In this document: one piece after another, positions 48,623 through 62,682 of the stretch
Numbering within the stretch: position 1 is the first letter of the stretch
Layout of the letters: every line of letters begins with the position of its first letter
Source of the DNA: Apostichopus parvimensis
Taxonomy: Eukaryota > Echinodermata > Holothuroidea > Aspidochirotida > Stichopodidae
Assembly (NCBI GenBank): GCA_000934455.1
Contig: KN886342.1
Coordinates: 17,227-81,226, forward strand
Length of the DNA stretch: 64,000 bases
Direction of reading: 5' to 3'
Program-made: the position numbers and the translations under genes
The notes under the pieces: model-generated
Told to the model about the DNA's origin: nothing
Seen by the model: only the letters and a program-made list of their open reading frames with translations
Database searches by the model: none

Positions 48623-50318
48623 GTAAGTTATGAACTAATATCAGTCTCTTATACAACCGATCGGTGATGATCAGTAGTCGATCACTAATCATATAAAATA
48701 TCACATTTTATTTGCATATTTATTGATGTAAATCGATGTATCATTGAACTTTTATTTTATTTTTGGGGATCTTTTCGTTCAGGTTTGATAAATTTCTCAT
48801 TAGTGTATTTCCCTGAAGACTTCTTTGCTACACTTTTTAAACAGCAATTTCGATATGTTTATTATCATTTTAAAAGAAGCAAAATATAGGAAAAGTGACA
48901 GAACTACCGTCCAGTTTATGTATTATACACATTACTGATAATGCACAGAAATGACGTTACATGAAAAGGAGGTACTGTATTTTTTTGTAAACCAACTGAG
49001 CAGAGGACATACTCTGAAACAAAAAGCATCAAGAAAATGAAATGTAATAACCTAAATTAATTCATATATAATAAGTTTACGTTTGTTTTGCCACTCATTA
49101 CCTTCGACGTATGGTAACCGCCATAAAGTACCTTGGAAAGAAATTTGTTTTCTTAACTGCAATATCTTGGTTACGTTAAACCCCGTACTTGAATAGTTAT
49201 CCGCAGCTTCCAAGCGTATTTATTTATAGCTATTGATATTATCAATTGCAAGCAACTAAGATAGTCAATTGTTAGCCTTTTTAATGCTGCTAAGGTGCTT
49301 ATTAAACTTCATAGTAAAAAAATAATACTCCTACAACTGTTAATAATACAATGCAACACTGTTACCTAATAACATTACGATGTCTTTGAAGTTACATCTT
49401 ATGCGATTTTTTCTACTTCTGTGTAAACGGCAACACTGATAGACTGATATACTATTAAAGATTTCCTTCAGTGTAAACATTTCCAAATGTTGGAAAATTG
49501 CTCACATATGCTGTACATAGACGTTAAAAATATAGAGGGTGATGTTTAGACTGAACGGATATCCCTCAGAGACTGAAAAATAGTTTTACCAGTTTTGACA
49601 TTCTTTTAAGTAGATAGCTATCTCTTTTTCCCATCTCGTTCATCCTTGTTTGTACATAAGATGATATTCACTTCATAAACTTTCTTAATTATTGTCCGAT
49701 GGTACTTTTTTAATGTTATTGTTCGATGGTACATTCGTAATGTTATTGTAGAGTCTTGGCTTTCTTTCTTCCAACGTTATTTAAATGCTTCTTCAAAAAT
49801 CATAATTCAATCTGACCATACTGCCAAACAATACTTTTCACCTAAACAATCGGTTTTCTTGTCGTCTTTTCTTCAGCAAAATTAAACAATAAAACTTCTG
49901 AAGCAAATTATATCAAAGGAAGTTAGGAAAGGGACTTATCAGATGATCGCACGTAGAAAGATGCTTCAGGGTAGCGATGGTCATACTACGAAAACAATTA
50001 ACAAAAACGCTTCTTAAAAAAAACCGACGATGTCAGACAAATGTAGACCATGCACACATGATTTAAGATACGTGTATATATTATTATAAATAAAACCTCT
50101 AATTACAACAATAACTAGACCATTGTCAATGACAGTACTGACTCACAGCCTAAATTACGGTAGAATACTTGAAATCAGATATGCTTCAGTAACCTGTTGA
50201 GATATAATCAAAGCAGATCCAAATGTTTCTTTATTTTCCTATGTTTTGAATCACTAGATTACACCACGAGGACATTATTCTGTTTTTCGCCACAGTGCCA
50301 TTATTATGAGTTATTTGT
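48623..50318. other. Downstream of the second Ig gene: no membrane exon found
   Basis: A phase-1 acceptor at about 48781 (TTTTCGTTCAG) would open 38 codons to a TAG, without hydrophobic helix or motif, so I do not call it. The rest is AT-rich without coding signal. Confidence 0.4.
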
Positions 50319-50793
50319 TATGGAACACCGACAAGGCAATATATCATGTTGTTTACTTGTATATTGTCTGTCGCTTTATGTTGTTGTCTCCTTTGATGCC
50401 ATTGTCTCCTTTGATGGTTCTTTTGATGATGTTGTCTGCTACAATGCTGTTGTCTCCTTCAATGCTGTTATTTCCTTTGACGTTGTTGTCTTGTCCAACG
50501 CTGTTGTCAACTTTGATGATGTTTTCTTATTGATGAGCTGTTCAGGTTTTCTGACTTCAAAATACGTATACAAATTCAAAAATTTGTAGTGCTTCAGAAC
50601 TATCCAAAATGTCCGAAAGGGACCGACTAGCCCATCTTGTGGGGCTATGTTTTGCGAACAACATTGAAGGAGACAACAACATTAAAGAAGACAACAACAT
50701 TAAACGAGAGAACAACATCAAAAGAGACAACAACATGAAAAGAGACACTATTGAAGTAAACAACATAATTCATTGGCCTTTCGGCGTTCTATA
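50319..50793. mobile_element. Foldback element copy 2, both ends present
   Basis: The left end reads TATGGAACACCGACAAGGCA and reaches ATGTTGTTTACTT; the right end reversed reads TATAGAACGCCGAAAGGCCA and reaches ATGTTGTTTACTT. Inside are opposing arms of the 18-base GTTGTCTCCTTTGATGTT-type unit (50375-50530 and 50660-50755) around an unrelated core of about 120 bases. Open frames across it are just minisatellite translation. It is related to copy 1 at 6540-6845. Confidence 0.75.
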
Positions 50794-50928
50794 ATGGATA
50801 TAATATTTGAACTACCATGATCAACAAAGATCAAATCGGTACGTTACCCTGTAGTTAACGCTGATCAATTTCACATTGCTCAAAGTACAGTCAGAATAGA
50901 GTGCACTAACCTCAATAACACAACTTAC

Positions 50929-51018
50929 TTTTTTCCTACGTCTATTTAACTGGTAGATATTGTGGCCAGTTGTAACTATAGTAAATCTTGAGTTTGTGCC
51001 TTTGGTATTCACTGTAGA
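50929..51018 (-). CDS. Candidate orphan exon, gene unknown
   Basis: A 90-nt segment lies between a very strong acceptor (TTTCTTCTTCTATTTCAG) and a strong donor (AAAAAA|GTAAGT). Both ends are phase 0 and it reads open: STVNTKGTNSRFTIVTTG followed by HNIYQLNRRRKK. The basic end and a Tyr-containing segment would suit a cytoplasmic tail. I cannot link it to either Ig gene (the neighbouring one runs on the other strand), and no homology is recognised. Confidence 0.3.
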
Positions 51019-51029
51019 CTGAAATAGAA

Positions 51030-54000
51030 GAAGAAATTACAATGAATACATCGTTGAAGAAAAGAATAAAAAACTTGTAATTTTATCGGTTTTGAACCTG
51101 TGATATCGGATGATTCGAATGTTTGAAATTATGAATCCAAGAAGTCATGTAACCAATGAGTCGATAGCCACTTTGGTTTTCATTGATTAATTTATAAACT
51201 TGCTGTAGTCTCAAGTAAGCAATCAGATCAATATTCTATGTCAAATTGCAATAAAATTATATTATATGTATTTGGCGACGGTGCCATAGTGTATTATATT
51301 TTGTATACCATTATGGATCTGATATGGACACATTCTCAAAACTTATGGGATTACCGACAATTAATTTCACGATTTACAAATATAACGTTCTTTTTATACT
51401 CTAACAAGCAAACGCATGTCTGTAGACATTGTATCGTCGGAACGGTAACTTTCTAAGGTAGACGAGAAATACTGAATAGGGGAAGGAGTTTGGTAATAAT
51501 GTCAGGTCAACTAGACATGAATGATTAATTATGAAGACGTTTATCAGCGTGTATTTTACTGTAACATGACATTTCAAACAGTAGTCAAGGAAAAATAAAC
51601 GACTGAGTTAACACACGAGTGCTCCGCGGGCTATATATTTAATTACTTATCTACTGACAACCAGTGGCGCAGCCTCGTGTACTGATGTGATAGAAGTATA
51701 CCAAACTCCACCCCTCACCCCTTTGGCCAAGGCTTAAACCATAATACATATGTGTATGATATTTATGTACAATGCAACCTAAATTGTCTAATATGTTATC
51801 AACAGTTGTAAAGAAGGGCAATACCAACCGTTTACATCCAGTCACTCTTGGAACCCCTATCCCCCGGATCGATAATATAACATAACATTCATCTTAATAA
51901 AACGTGTTTGTTGATTCATGGTTATAATTGTTTGCAGGTTTTGTTTAAAAATCGAATAAAGACTTTTAGATCATTAAGCTTGACCAATACACTGACCGGT
52001 AATTAACTCCATTTCTTTAAATAATAAGTTGTTTAAAATAACTTAAATATTCGTCGTTAGAAAAGTGACTTTATAAAACGACTATGAAAAGAAACTCAGT
52101 CCATATTTATTACATGAGACAATGACTAAAAACTGAAACTAATAGACCGCTCTTGAATTTCGCTATTAAGAATGAGTCATGCAATTAATTTTTAATAATG
52201 TACAAGATAATGATTTGTTGAAGTGTGAGATACAAATACCTAAGTTAACGTGAAGCCGACATCAAAAAAGAAAATTTATTTGTAATATATTTCCTGCATT
52301 AATTTTAATGAAGGTGTAAGTGTGTTTTGTTTGTAAGTATTTATTTGAAGTGTTTCGTATTTCGAGTGTTTTTTCCTCTGTTCTGATCAAAATTTTCTTC
52401 AGCTCAGTTAATCTTAAAAAGCTTACCAAAAGCATAAGTTGTTGTTGTACTGAATAGTAAGGACAAACGCATTACTCACACTTTCCTATGTATTTCCTAT
52501 GTGTTTCAATTTTATTTTTTTAGATTTTGACCTATGTTAACCACAAGTGGCTTTTAAGCTCTAACGAAGATAACAGGATCCTTTTTACTGAAAATGGTGG
52601 ATCTACATGTCAAGATTTACTTTACGAAAATGTGCTTTGTTTATAGCGCTTTCACGTTGAAATCATTATTTACCTCAAATGACCTTTGACATCCACTGAT
52701 TGCAATGGGGGTTTTGTAATGACCAAACGTGAGCCACGTATGAAGTTACTTTATTCAATTCTTGCATACCTTTTGGGCCCAACATATAACATGTGGATCT
52801 ACATATGAAATATAAGATTCATCCAAACTTCACTTTCTGGGCTACTGTGTGTACAAACTTTTCAGATTTTGACCTGTATTGATCTCAAGTGTCATTGGCC
52901 TACACACAAAGCAGCAGGACACTTGTAAATTGTGAATTCTAATAGCAACTATGAAATTCTTTATTGCTTGTTTGAGAATGCATATAGTGGGAACTTGTTA
53001 AGGAACACCATGTCTTATTATATTTATTATATATTACGAAAGTCCATTGCATCCTGCAGCAATCACCTCGAAAGAGTTATGATGTGTGCATGTTCTGCCT
53101 ATTTTCAATGATGAGATTTCCATCTGTTATTATAGGTAAATCAAAGAGGTGTTTTTTTTTTTTTAAATGACAGCTCCTTACTGAATTGTAAGTTTTGTTT
53201 ACTGTTAAACCCTACAGCTACGTGTACTGAGACTCAGTGGTGCGAGAAGGGAAATGTTTCTAAGTATACACTTACACTTTCATTATTCTGTTAAGTTCCA
53301 TCAGTTTGCAGCGTTGCAGTAATAAGCATTGAGCACTATGAGCAAATGTTGCACATTGTAAATGGTAAAAGAGACAAAATGAAGTCTGCCATTGAACAAA
53401 CTGATATGAATACGTTACTCGTTCCAATATCGCGTTAAGCAATTACAGTCAAACGAAAGTAATCAGAAACCGCATACCATGACGATAGATAATGAATACG
53501 TAGTACGAATCAGCAGAATATATATAGTGTAGAATAACAATATTAGCAATAACAGTATACATTATAATGGAAAAAATTATACAGCAAAATAAATGGAATC
53601 AAACGACTTAAGACAATGTGTAAGTTTACTGGCGTGTACGTATTACTTTGATCATTCATTGAAACTGCTTTGTTCTGATTTTGTTTAAGTAAAAAAATCA
53701 GTAAATCAGATGCTACTGTTATAACTTTGATATACATGTTAGTTACAAGGTTTAGGATGTAAGGATGAATTGTGGGATTTGCATAAGGAATCCAACACAT
53801 TTTTTGTTCCATGCGTGTATCTCTAATCATAGAAACGAAGAAAAACAAGTTAAAGGTGGACGATACCAACGTCGAAAGTGATATGTAAGGATATTTTGTA
53901 GAAAGCATAATAACCGTGCACTACCACATTCAGAACTGTAATGTTGGTGCAAAGATTTCATTTTTTTACATAAAAACTAAACTGACATGTCCTTGGTAGT

Positions 54001-57000
54001 ACTCGTAAGCAGTACTTTATTCAAACTTAAGTCATATGTTGTTTTTTCTTTGCAAACGCGAACAAAATCGTGAGACAAATGAAATGTAATCTCCGAATAC
54101 ATCGTTTAACCGACACCAGCTCATAAATACAAAGTGCGAATCAAAGGTGCAGTCGGTTTGTGTATATTTCTATTTGATGTGAGAATCACAACAGTATTCA
54201 TGAAATGAAAGCAAACTCACAAGTTTAAATTGGAAACATATACAGCCAAAATCATGGATTTTGATACAAAAATGGATTAATATAAATTTGAATATCGTCT
54301 CATGTGCAGTGCTTGAGTTAGGTTACAAACCAGACACTAATGTTATAATTGCAACACTCAATATCGTTCAAAATCTTGTTATTGAAGTAAGTCTGACAAA
54401 ATAACATTATATTCCAGTCGTTAGGATGTATAAAGGGAACGATACGTCGGTTTTGGGTAGGAAAGTATTAAGTGAAGTCTTTGTTTGTATTCGACAGTAT
54501 TCTATTTACAGCCTGGATATGAATATTTGTCAATGCTATTTTAAACAAAAATGAGGTTGTCGGTTATCATAAGTACTTACAATTCATTGTAAGGTATACA
54601 CGTGAGAATATTATCATCAAATAATGTGTAAGGAGCAAACGATGCTTAAGTAGAATATTATGAGTTAGATAATAAGAATTTTGTCAGTGTTTTGAATGAA
54701 AGATAACGTTGTTTGTAGTTTTAGCTTAAAATCTCCGTTCAAAGAATAACAAGAAAAGTAAATGCGAAAATTACTGACGCAGACTTATTATTACTAATTG
54801 AAGTGTCTTCCTTCTCCTTTTTTCCGTTTATCTCATTTTTGAACTCAAACAATCTATTTCAAACTAACGAAAACCAACATTTGAAGATGGTATTTTTTTA
54901 AAAAAGGTAATATACCAAGACATGCTGAACACGATTGTCAATCACATTATGAATATTACTTTATGGAATATAGAAATACATTGTAAATAGAACCATAACA
55001 TTCCTCTGAATTGTTAAGTGTAAAAACATTTCATTATGTTATCAACGACCGAAATAGATGGTAGTATATATTGCGGGGTTTAGGCCCAGCAGATATATAC
55101 ATAAATAACATTTTCACTGCAACCAAAGCAACAATAATATTAACTTTACAAATTGAAAACAATACCACCAGCATTGATGGATATTGTAAATATTGCAATG
55201 CCATAGTCATTTCGTTAATGAAAACTTAAAAATCCAATATTACGTGCTATTGATATAGTACGTGCAGTAGATAATGAATACAATTCATATTCCTTCATGG
55301 AAGGCAGCATTCTGTTAACTTCCCAGAACAGTAGGGAAATGGGCATTGCCACTTTGAAATTCGCCAACTTTTATTTGATCACAGGCACTTAAGTTGAAGA
55401 ATTATATTTCCACGAGAAGAATGTTGCTTAAAAGTTAAAACAATTTCGACTGCAAATGGGTGTTTACATCATTTTTATTCATAAAGTTTACCTTTATACA
55501 TATTACTTACCATAACAAGGTAAGGAGAACTATTAATGCTATTGCCGTGAAGATATATTAAACAAAAATATAAACCATTCATGAAAATTTGTGCTCACGA
55601 TTTTTGATCATCTTACACCCAATATTATTTCTCAATGAAATTGCATTTATCATATTGTATTTATTATTCGAGCACGTCTGCTTAACATTTAACCTGGAAA
55701 TCTTCCTATTGATATAGCTTGCCAAATCAAACAACAATACAACATACCACGGAGCACTATTTGACCGAAACAGATATTAGAAAGTAGTACAAACTTTCAA
55801 AGTAATCGAAACTATTGAGTAACTGTACGATTGTCATAACCTTTGCACGCGATTCTTTTACATCTTCTTTTGCATGTATAACAAATTTCACAATGCTAAC
55901 GCCTGTTCTGTTGTAAAGTTACTTTCGCAATGTGAACGACAGTTGCATATTTTCGGTTTCATACTTATCATGTAGCTCACCCTGGATTGTGTGCACACCA
56001 TACACTACGCCATGCATTTTGCAGTATTGTTTAATCAAGAAATATAACTATTACTTTAACGTTCACAGTTATCATGTTATATCAATAATACAGTAACATA
56101 TTCACGTTTTCATAGGTGTTTGCTTAAAAATAAATTATTATAATCTATTCTATTCTATTAAAGTATCTTTGCTGTCCACACACTGCTAACGTTACTTTGA
56201 GTTTCTGTCAAAGAAGGCTTAGACAAAGTATATGGTGATCAGTTTATAAAAAAAGTTGTGTTTGATTCTCGTAACTCATATGTCTGCCTCTTTCGTATAA
56301 TCAATATTTTGTTTAGTGTAATCGTAATACCACAGATTACAATGCATGTAACACCGATGTTAAAGTCCTGTTTTTGCAGTACAGTCATTACAAAATATGT
56401 AAAGTTTGTCATATATAAAACGTCTGATCTGGAGGTTGTAGCATCCAACAATTAGATAAAATATCCTTTACAAATTAAATGTTTTGTGTATTTTCATTCT
56501 GAAATACATTAGTGATGCATAAAGTTTACTTTCTTAGAACAACAGGAAGACATTTTATACAGTGACCGAAAATAACGCACAGTAGTTACGAACACTTATC
56601 AATATACTAAAAATCTCATCAGTTCTTGTATCTATTTGTATTTCATAAATTAGTATTCCTCGTAAATCAACGTTCATTCAAGTATCATTATTGTTCCATA
56701 TTAAAGGAGTCCCGCTAATACGCTGTGTTACCTCAGCGAGATAACAGGCGTTTCATTTGCTGCATACATAGGTTTACACAAGGAATCTGATAATGATGGT
56801 CGTGTTTGATTTAGTCTCTCTATATTTCTGTTTTTAGCGTTTTAAAGATATGTTATAACGTATTAACGTTATACCGCTGTATCGATACATATTTCCAGTG
56901 ACTGGTCTTTATCACTGCCGAAGTCAGAGAATAATCAAGTGTTGAATAAAGGAGAGAGTGTGAATCCGAGGATCGGTGAAAACGAAGCCCGTATAGAGGG

Positions 57001-57100
57001 TACTCCAAAGAGATAAAAAAAAGCTATTTCACAGGCAGTATATACTAATATAGTTCAGGTCTATAATTACACTTAGTAAAAAATGAGGGTGTATATGCCT
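51030..57100. other. Gene-poor stretch
   Basis: Long AT-rich sequence. A repeated theme at 52520-52900 (GATTTTGACCT..., GTGGATCTACAT) suggests an old dispersed repeat. No splice-bounded exon with recognisable protein motif. Confidence 0.45.
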
Positions 57101-57101
57101 C

Positions 57102-57127
57102 ACTCTAGAGGATCCCCCCCCCCCCCC
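57102..57127 (+). other. Polylinker-like word followed by poly-C
   Basis: ACTCTAGAGGATCCCC is identical to 16 bases of the pUC/M13 multiple cloning site (XbaI-BamHI part) and then runs into 14 C. No further vector sequence flanks it. Confidence 0.5.
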
Positions 57128-57590
57128 GATGAACTAAAAAATAACCGACTGGCGAAAAGAGGTAGGTGAATACTCCTATAAAATTGCGTACGTAACTCTC
57201 ACTGATAAAATAACACAACCCATATCAACCACTAAGGAAGTGGCGATCTATTCTGGGCTTAAATAAATAAAAACATTCAACTTTTTATCATTCAGCGTAA
57301 GACTAAAGGCCACGATTTCAAGATAGTGTGCGTTAGTTTAAAATAGGAATGATTGCATGTCCGTTACTATCTACGAACCATATCAATTAGAAGTCGCTAT
57401 GTCTAACGTCGTTCGTGAGATGACAGTCGTACTTTCAGAAGTAGTATTTGGTTTTTATATTGATGGGGCTACAAGTGGTTTGTTTGAATTAAAACATCCC
57501 TCCTCCCCACCCCTCTTCTTAAAATTACAAAGGCGTCACCGTATGCCTTATAAGATAATAAAGTCACATGTCACAACACTAATAACGTCA

Positions 57591-57646
57591 CAACCTATTA
57601 TAAAATGATTTTTGGATGACAAATGTGTTTTTATAATAGGTAAATT
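57591..57646. repeat. Short perfect hairpin
   Basis: ACCTATTATAAAA and TTTTATAATAGGT face each other across about 30 bases. Possibly a tiny MITE end pair. Confidence 0.6.
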
Positions 57647-58693
57647 GTAACGAAATTGAATTAGAAACAAATATTAAACCCTAATCAGTTACCAAAAAAG
57701 CTCGAATAGCTATGGACGATTATGTGACTTTAATACATGCAACAAGTAGGTGTTAGAGAAGAGTAATACCATTTATTTACTTTGATTTGCTATGTCTTTC
57801 CAAATCGTTGCATTGTATTGCCATTAGTTACATGAATACCGTGGTATATCAATTAAATAAACGAAGCTTAAGTCAGTGAGATAATAGCTCCTAATATTCA
57901 CATTCAGTATGTCGTTCGTTTTGTGTTTTGTTATTCTAAATAACCGCAAAATCATTTTTCTTCGGATTTCAAACCTGGCAAGTGATGTAACAGTATGAAA
58001 CATGTGAATACATATGCTTAGGCTAGTCAGTCCACAGTGTAGTTCCTCTGCATTAGTCGATGTACTTCCAGACTAGATATAGACCTATCCCTAGTATGAG
58101 TTGGTTATTCATGTCATCCATAGCATATCATTTTTTTTTTGGGGGGGGGGGGTTAGTATTAGCTTGCATAAGTACAAATGGTGAAGCAGGTCAGTCATCA
58201 GTTGTTAGCCAAACTCATAAAACAAGTACTTTATCAATAAATTGACATAAAAGTAGAAGGAACATCTAAAAGGAGCTTTTTTAGTACTTCCTCTTTAATA
58301 GTGGGTATTTTTTAACTGGAAATGTATATTTTATGTCTAGATGGCTTGCACTATATTTGGTGTATTCTTTCTTTAAAACAAATGACTACCAGATAGAAGC
58401 CCGATAGTAAGAGTATTTTTAATTTTCAGGGTGATATATTAGTTTTTCGTTTGAGAAAATATGACCTGTTATTTTTTCAGAATTATTATAAATGCAAAGT
58501 TTCTCCCAATTGGTTATCAACAGGTATAAAAAAAAACTGTTTGTAACTAAATAATAAATGTACTATATTGAAATCCTTAGTATGACAAGTTTGGGTTTCA
58601 GAGCATTTTGGTTATCTTTTTTACTCTATTTTAGATTCGTCAATCGCTGATGCTGTTTAAATGCTGTTTCCGTTTCTTTATGCCTATTCACAG

Positions 58694-58855
58694 ACATTGA
58701 CAATAGACATTGACAATGTATTGTATGAGCAGTTCCGGCGCCAATCGAAGCGGCATGTGAGCATTACCCCAAATCACGTAGTCGGTTTAAATTGCCACGG
58801 GGTTACAAGAAAAGTATCAAAAACTACCAGTTGGATATCAATAGCAATGTCAAAT
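58694..58855 (+). CDS. Candidate Ig-like half-domain exon
   Basis: An open 162-nt segment between TGCCTATTCACAG and TCAAAT|GTAAGT. It contains HVSITPNHVVGLNCHGVT and then TTSWISIA: a Cys followed 13 residues later by Trp, the spacing of an Ig B-C strand core. A short hydrophobic start (MLFPFLYAYSQ) runs into it without a stop. There is no second Cys, and phase 0 is unlike the other Ig exons here. It may be a decayed Ig exon or chance. Confidence 0.2.
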
Positions 58856-59784
58856 GTAAGTATAATTCTACTTTCTGGCGCTCCGAAATCGCTTCAAAGG
58901 TAAAAAAGAACTATTTAAAATTGCTACAACTTCTGGGGGCCTTGTAATCTCATTCGATAACAGCGCACATACGTAATTATAAAGCAAGTTGTTTAAAACC
59001 TCAGTTTCCTACTTTATGACTGCAATCGGTCGCAAAAGCTAAATCGGTCTCAATATAAATCAAAATCCCTCTTGGGATACTATATTATACTATTTTATCA
59101 TAGTCCTAACACAATTTTGATATTTCATAGAGACATTTCAAATAAAATCGACGTTGGGTGGGGGAAGAGGGTTGACGTGTTTCCTAGTGCTCATAATTGT
59201 ATCGTGTTGTAAAGGTTATACAGGTGCGTTTTATCACTTCCAATGTGTTTACCCATAGAACTGTGCTTGACCCGCTTGCCCGTCTATCGCTTTATTGTAA
59301 TTTCTTGCGCGGCCACCTCGCATAGGCAAATATTTGCCACGTATGTTGTCCGTAAGCTTATTGTGTTTAGCATGTTTGCTTTATATGAATAGAGCAGCGA
59401 TATAATGGGCTAACACATCACCCATTCTTATAACCCCTTACATACGAATGAGGAAAGTCTTCTTTATGCCAAACAACATGTAAGTATGCTATTAAATGTA
59501 AGACATCAATGTATGCTCATGAATACGTGCAGCAAGTGCGTTTTAGATAAGCGTACAATTTTACAAATGACCGTATGTTTAAGCATCTGTATCAACACGT
59601 GATGAAAACTTGGTCAAAGGTCAGGTTTGACATGATTCATTGTTTTCAATACATTCAATACATACGGTAATATTTCAGTTACGTGAACAAAGACAACTTC
59701 CTTTTCTGTGCAATTATAGTTTCTGAAACCTAAATAAATGTATGGCTTTAGAAAAACTGGCTGTAAAGTGATCACCACAAACCC

Positions 59785-59855
59785 GGGTCTGAATAGCTCA
59801 GTCCGTGAAGCGCTTGACTTGTGACAAAGAGGTCACGGGCTCGATCCAGTTGTTT
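59785..59855 (+). mobile_element. tRNA-like SINE-head relic
   Basis: An A-box-like TAGCTCAGTCCGTGAAGC and a B-box-like GGCTCGATCC are spaced as in a tRNA, but the anticodon stem pairs poorly and no proper acceptor stem forms. A functional tRNA is unlikely; a SINE head or tRNA pseudogene is the better reading. Confidence 0.45.
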
Positions 59856-59859
59856 AAAT

Positions 59860-61680
59860 TTCTCATCCATTTTTGTTTGTTTATTTGCTTGTTTAATCTA
59901 ACTTCTTATTCCTTTAAGCGTATATTGATTATGATAGTGTTTGGATTCTTTTTCTATGAAGGAAAGTGAGTTTATTATAGTTCTCTCAATGCTTTTGTCA
60001 ATAAAACGAACCCAGAAATGACAGAGTTCAAGTAATGCTGTTGATGAAAAATGACGAAAACATTTGCCGGAAAAGTGAGAGGTAACATTGCTGGAATAAG
60101 CTTCACGTGAGGTGCCGATCAATGCAGGTAACACAATGCAAATATACAGCTATTTTAATATTCATAACGTCAATGCTGTTCACACTTCACACTTCAACCC
60201 CAAAACCAAGGAGGAGATGATAATTTACTTTCTTTTCTCTGAATTAATGGACTAAAAGATTATCAGTCGAAAGCAACAAAGGTTCAGATCACGATCTGAT
60301 ATTTTAAGAGAACTCTAGATTATAAAGATGAAACCTGCTTAGATTTCCTATTCAGATGAAATACATGATCATGTGCATATAGTAATGAATAGCAGCTCAA
60401 AGAGCCACTTCTTAGTGAAGTTTAAGGCTCATCGTCTAGGAAATAAATAATGAGGTTTAAAACCTAGATGTCTTGAGTTAATTATATAGGAGCTGATGGT
60501 TAACCTCAATTCAATTTTTCTTTCATTTACTGTCTGTTGCATATTGTATCTTCTTTGTTTCAATTTTTAGTCATCCTCGACGGACATGTGGCTTTACGTA
60601 ATCCGGATAACGACTATTAGGTAATGAGTAAAGAGACCTAACGTTCATTTTTACAAGTAAAGACACTGGTGCGATTACAATGTCATCTGTAATCCTGGAG
60701 GTATGTAATCAAATACGATAACCATTTCAAGTGCAAGTTGAGGAATCTGTATATTTCGAAAAAAGAATGTCGGATGACCCCTGATGGGGCCGGCCTCAAT
60801 GACCCCACAGTAGGACCTCTGTGATATGATATAATTTATTTGCATCTGGCCCTCCAATGGTAAAGATTAAAGTCACTTCTTAAATCGATCAGGTTAATTT
60901 TTGGTCTAAACTTATTTACTATCACAATGTTGCCTTAAGAGCTACACAAATGGACACAATTCTGACTAAATTATTACCCATAATTTAAAGTTTATTGTAT
61001 ATGTTAATGAAGGGTGTGGGGTTAGAGGGGCGGGGGCGCGGTGCTACATAACCGTCTGCTCCATGCACCCCACTGCAATCCCCTCATACGTGCATAACAT
61101 CCGTCATTCACCTCTGGTATTTCACAGATGTTTAGCTCCTAATTTTTTCAGGGGAAATTTGAATTTCTTTCCCCACCACCTTTGAAATCCTGTGCACGCC
61201 ACTGTTTTGAATGTTAATTTTAATTGTTGGCACAAACACTGCGTTTGCTAAAAGTTAAGACTCATAGCATTACATTATCATATTACACACGTTACCCTAC
61301 TCGCTCACGTAGGTTGTTTCTTTACTGTCTGTCAACCAGGTTGCACAATTTGTTTCCTCATTTCGATATGTCCAAATTTTCATTATTGGCGTGGTTTACT
61401 GTCAACGTTACGGCGAATGCCCTGATCGCGGGTGTACATAAGTATTACGTGTACTAATACACTATCAAACCCAATGTCACCTAGTATACCGTTGTTAAAT
61501 GCATACAATATACATCGTAGCTACTTGTGGCGGACGTACAACACTGAAAAGTGGCACGTTTTTGTAGCGACGTAACCATGGGCTTTTTGATCGATTTTCC
61601 GGTGACGCCACTGTACATGGGTTTCTTACACAATTGTTGACATTAGAATGAATCATTAGGTATCTTCAAATCCCATTAGA
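59860..61680. other. No gene recognised
   Basis: Short frames only, without motifs or good splice borders. A GC-richer patch near 61020-61080 has no coding feature. Confidence 0.45.
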
Positions 61681-61682
61681 TG

Positions 61683-61945
61683 CGCACTGAAAGGAACAAA
61701 CCAAATCACGATTTGACAATTGTTATTGTTTTCATAGTAGTCTAACTCGGGCTTACGACCGTACACATTCGTTCCCGTAATGACACTGTAGGCTAGTGTC
61801 GGCTACCTAGACTAGTCTAGTTAGGTTTGACTGACTCGGAACACTTGCGTTCTTTAACTTGTTTAATAACATTATTTTAAAAGTTGATAGCACAGTCTCG
61901 AAGACAACTGTGACTACATTCATTCATCCTTCTTATTGAACTCTT
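61683..61945 (+). repeat. Direct duplication of about 250 bp, copy 1
   Basis: Shares AATCACGATTTGACAA, GACCGTACACAT, AATGACACTGTAGGCTAGTG and GACTGACTCGGAACA with 62683-62930. Confidence 0.85.
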
Positions 61946-62682
61946 CTAATTGGGTGGTATTTTAACAAAATATATTGTTTAAGTCTGCAGTAATTAAAAT
62001 TGTTGATGGTTTGAAGTATTTTTATTTCAATAAAACAATCATCAAACAGTCGATTGAACCACATCCCCACCCCACCCCCCCCTTCGCTACGCGCCTGCTC
62101 TTCAGCTTGCTTTGCATTTTCACCAAAACATTTATCTCAAATAGTACTAATATGTCAGTTACTTGCTTGTATTTGCAGTATACATGATTAAGCCCTTAGT
62201 GTCAGTAGCTAGCGTATTTCATATATACATTATATCGACACATATATGTAGTCTCTAAGAGAATAGTCAGAAAGTCACATTCATATCGCCTTACCTAAAG
62301 CCATCTACAACACAAATATGTGATGCACACTAAAAACCAATTTGATTTCCCACACTTTACCATGTAAAACGAAACGATGTAACAATTAAAACCAGGATAT
62401 GATCCTGTTTTCTCCATTTCAACACTTACACTTTTGAGTTAGAATAAGAAGTATATTAGTTATTGTGTTCAAATTATTCTACCTCTCTGAATTGTATAGG
62501 GCGATAGCGATATACACAGTATATATTCACTTTCGCTCGCTGTTTAATATTTTCAAAGGAATTTAATTGTTAAAGCTATTTATATCCTCTTGATTTATTT
62601 TTCTTCAACATCTGGTCATTTAACTCAAAACACTGCAATTAAAGCTGAAAATGCAATAACAGATTACCGTGTCATAGTCAGG

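Noticed and set aside
50197-50589. 130-codon frame with repeated VVSFDAVVSFDA-like residues
   Set aside because: It is translation of the foldback element's 18-bp minisatellite.
53543-53908. 121-codon hydrophobic minus-strand frame with a CWIPYANPTIHPY segment resembling a GPCR seventh helix
   Set aside because: The rest shows no GPCR pattern, there are no splice borders, and the sequence is simply AT-rich.
59785-59855. Functional tRNA gene
   Set aside because: A- and B-box-like words are present but stems do not pair properly.
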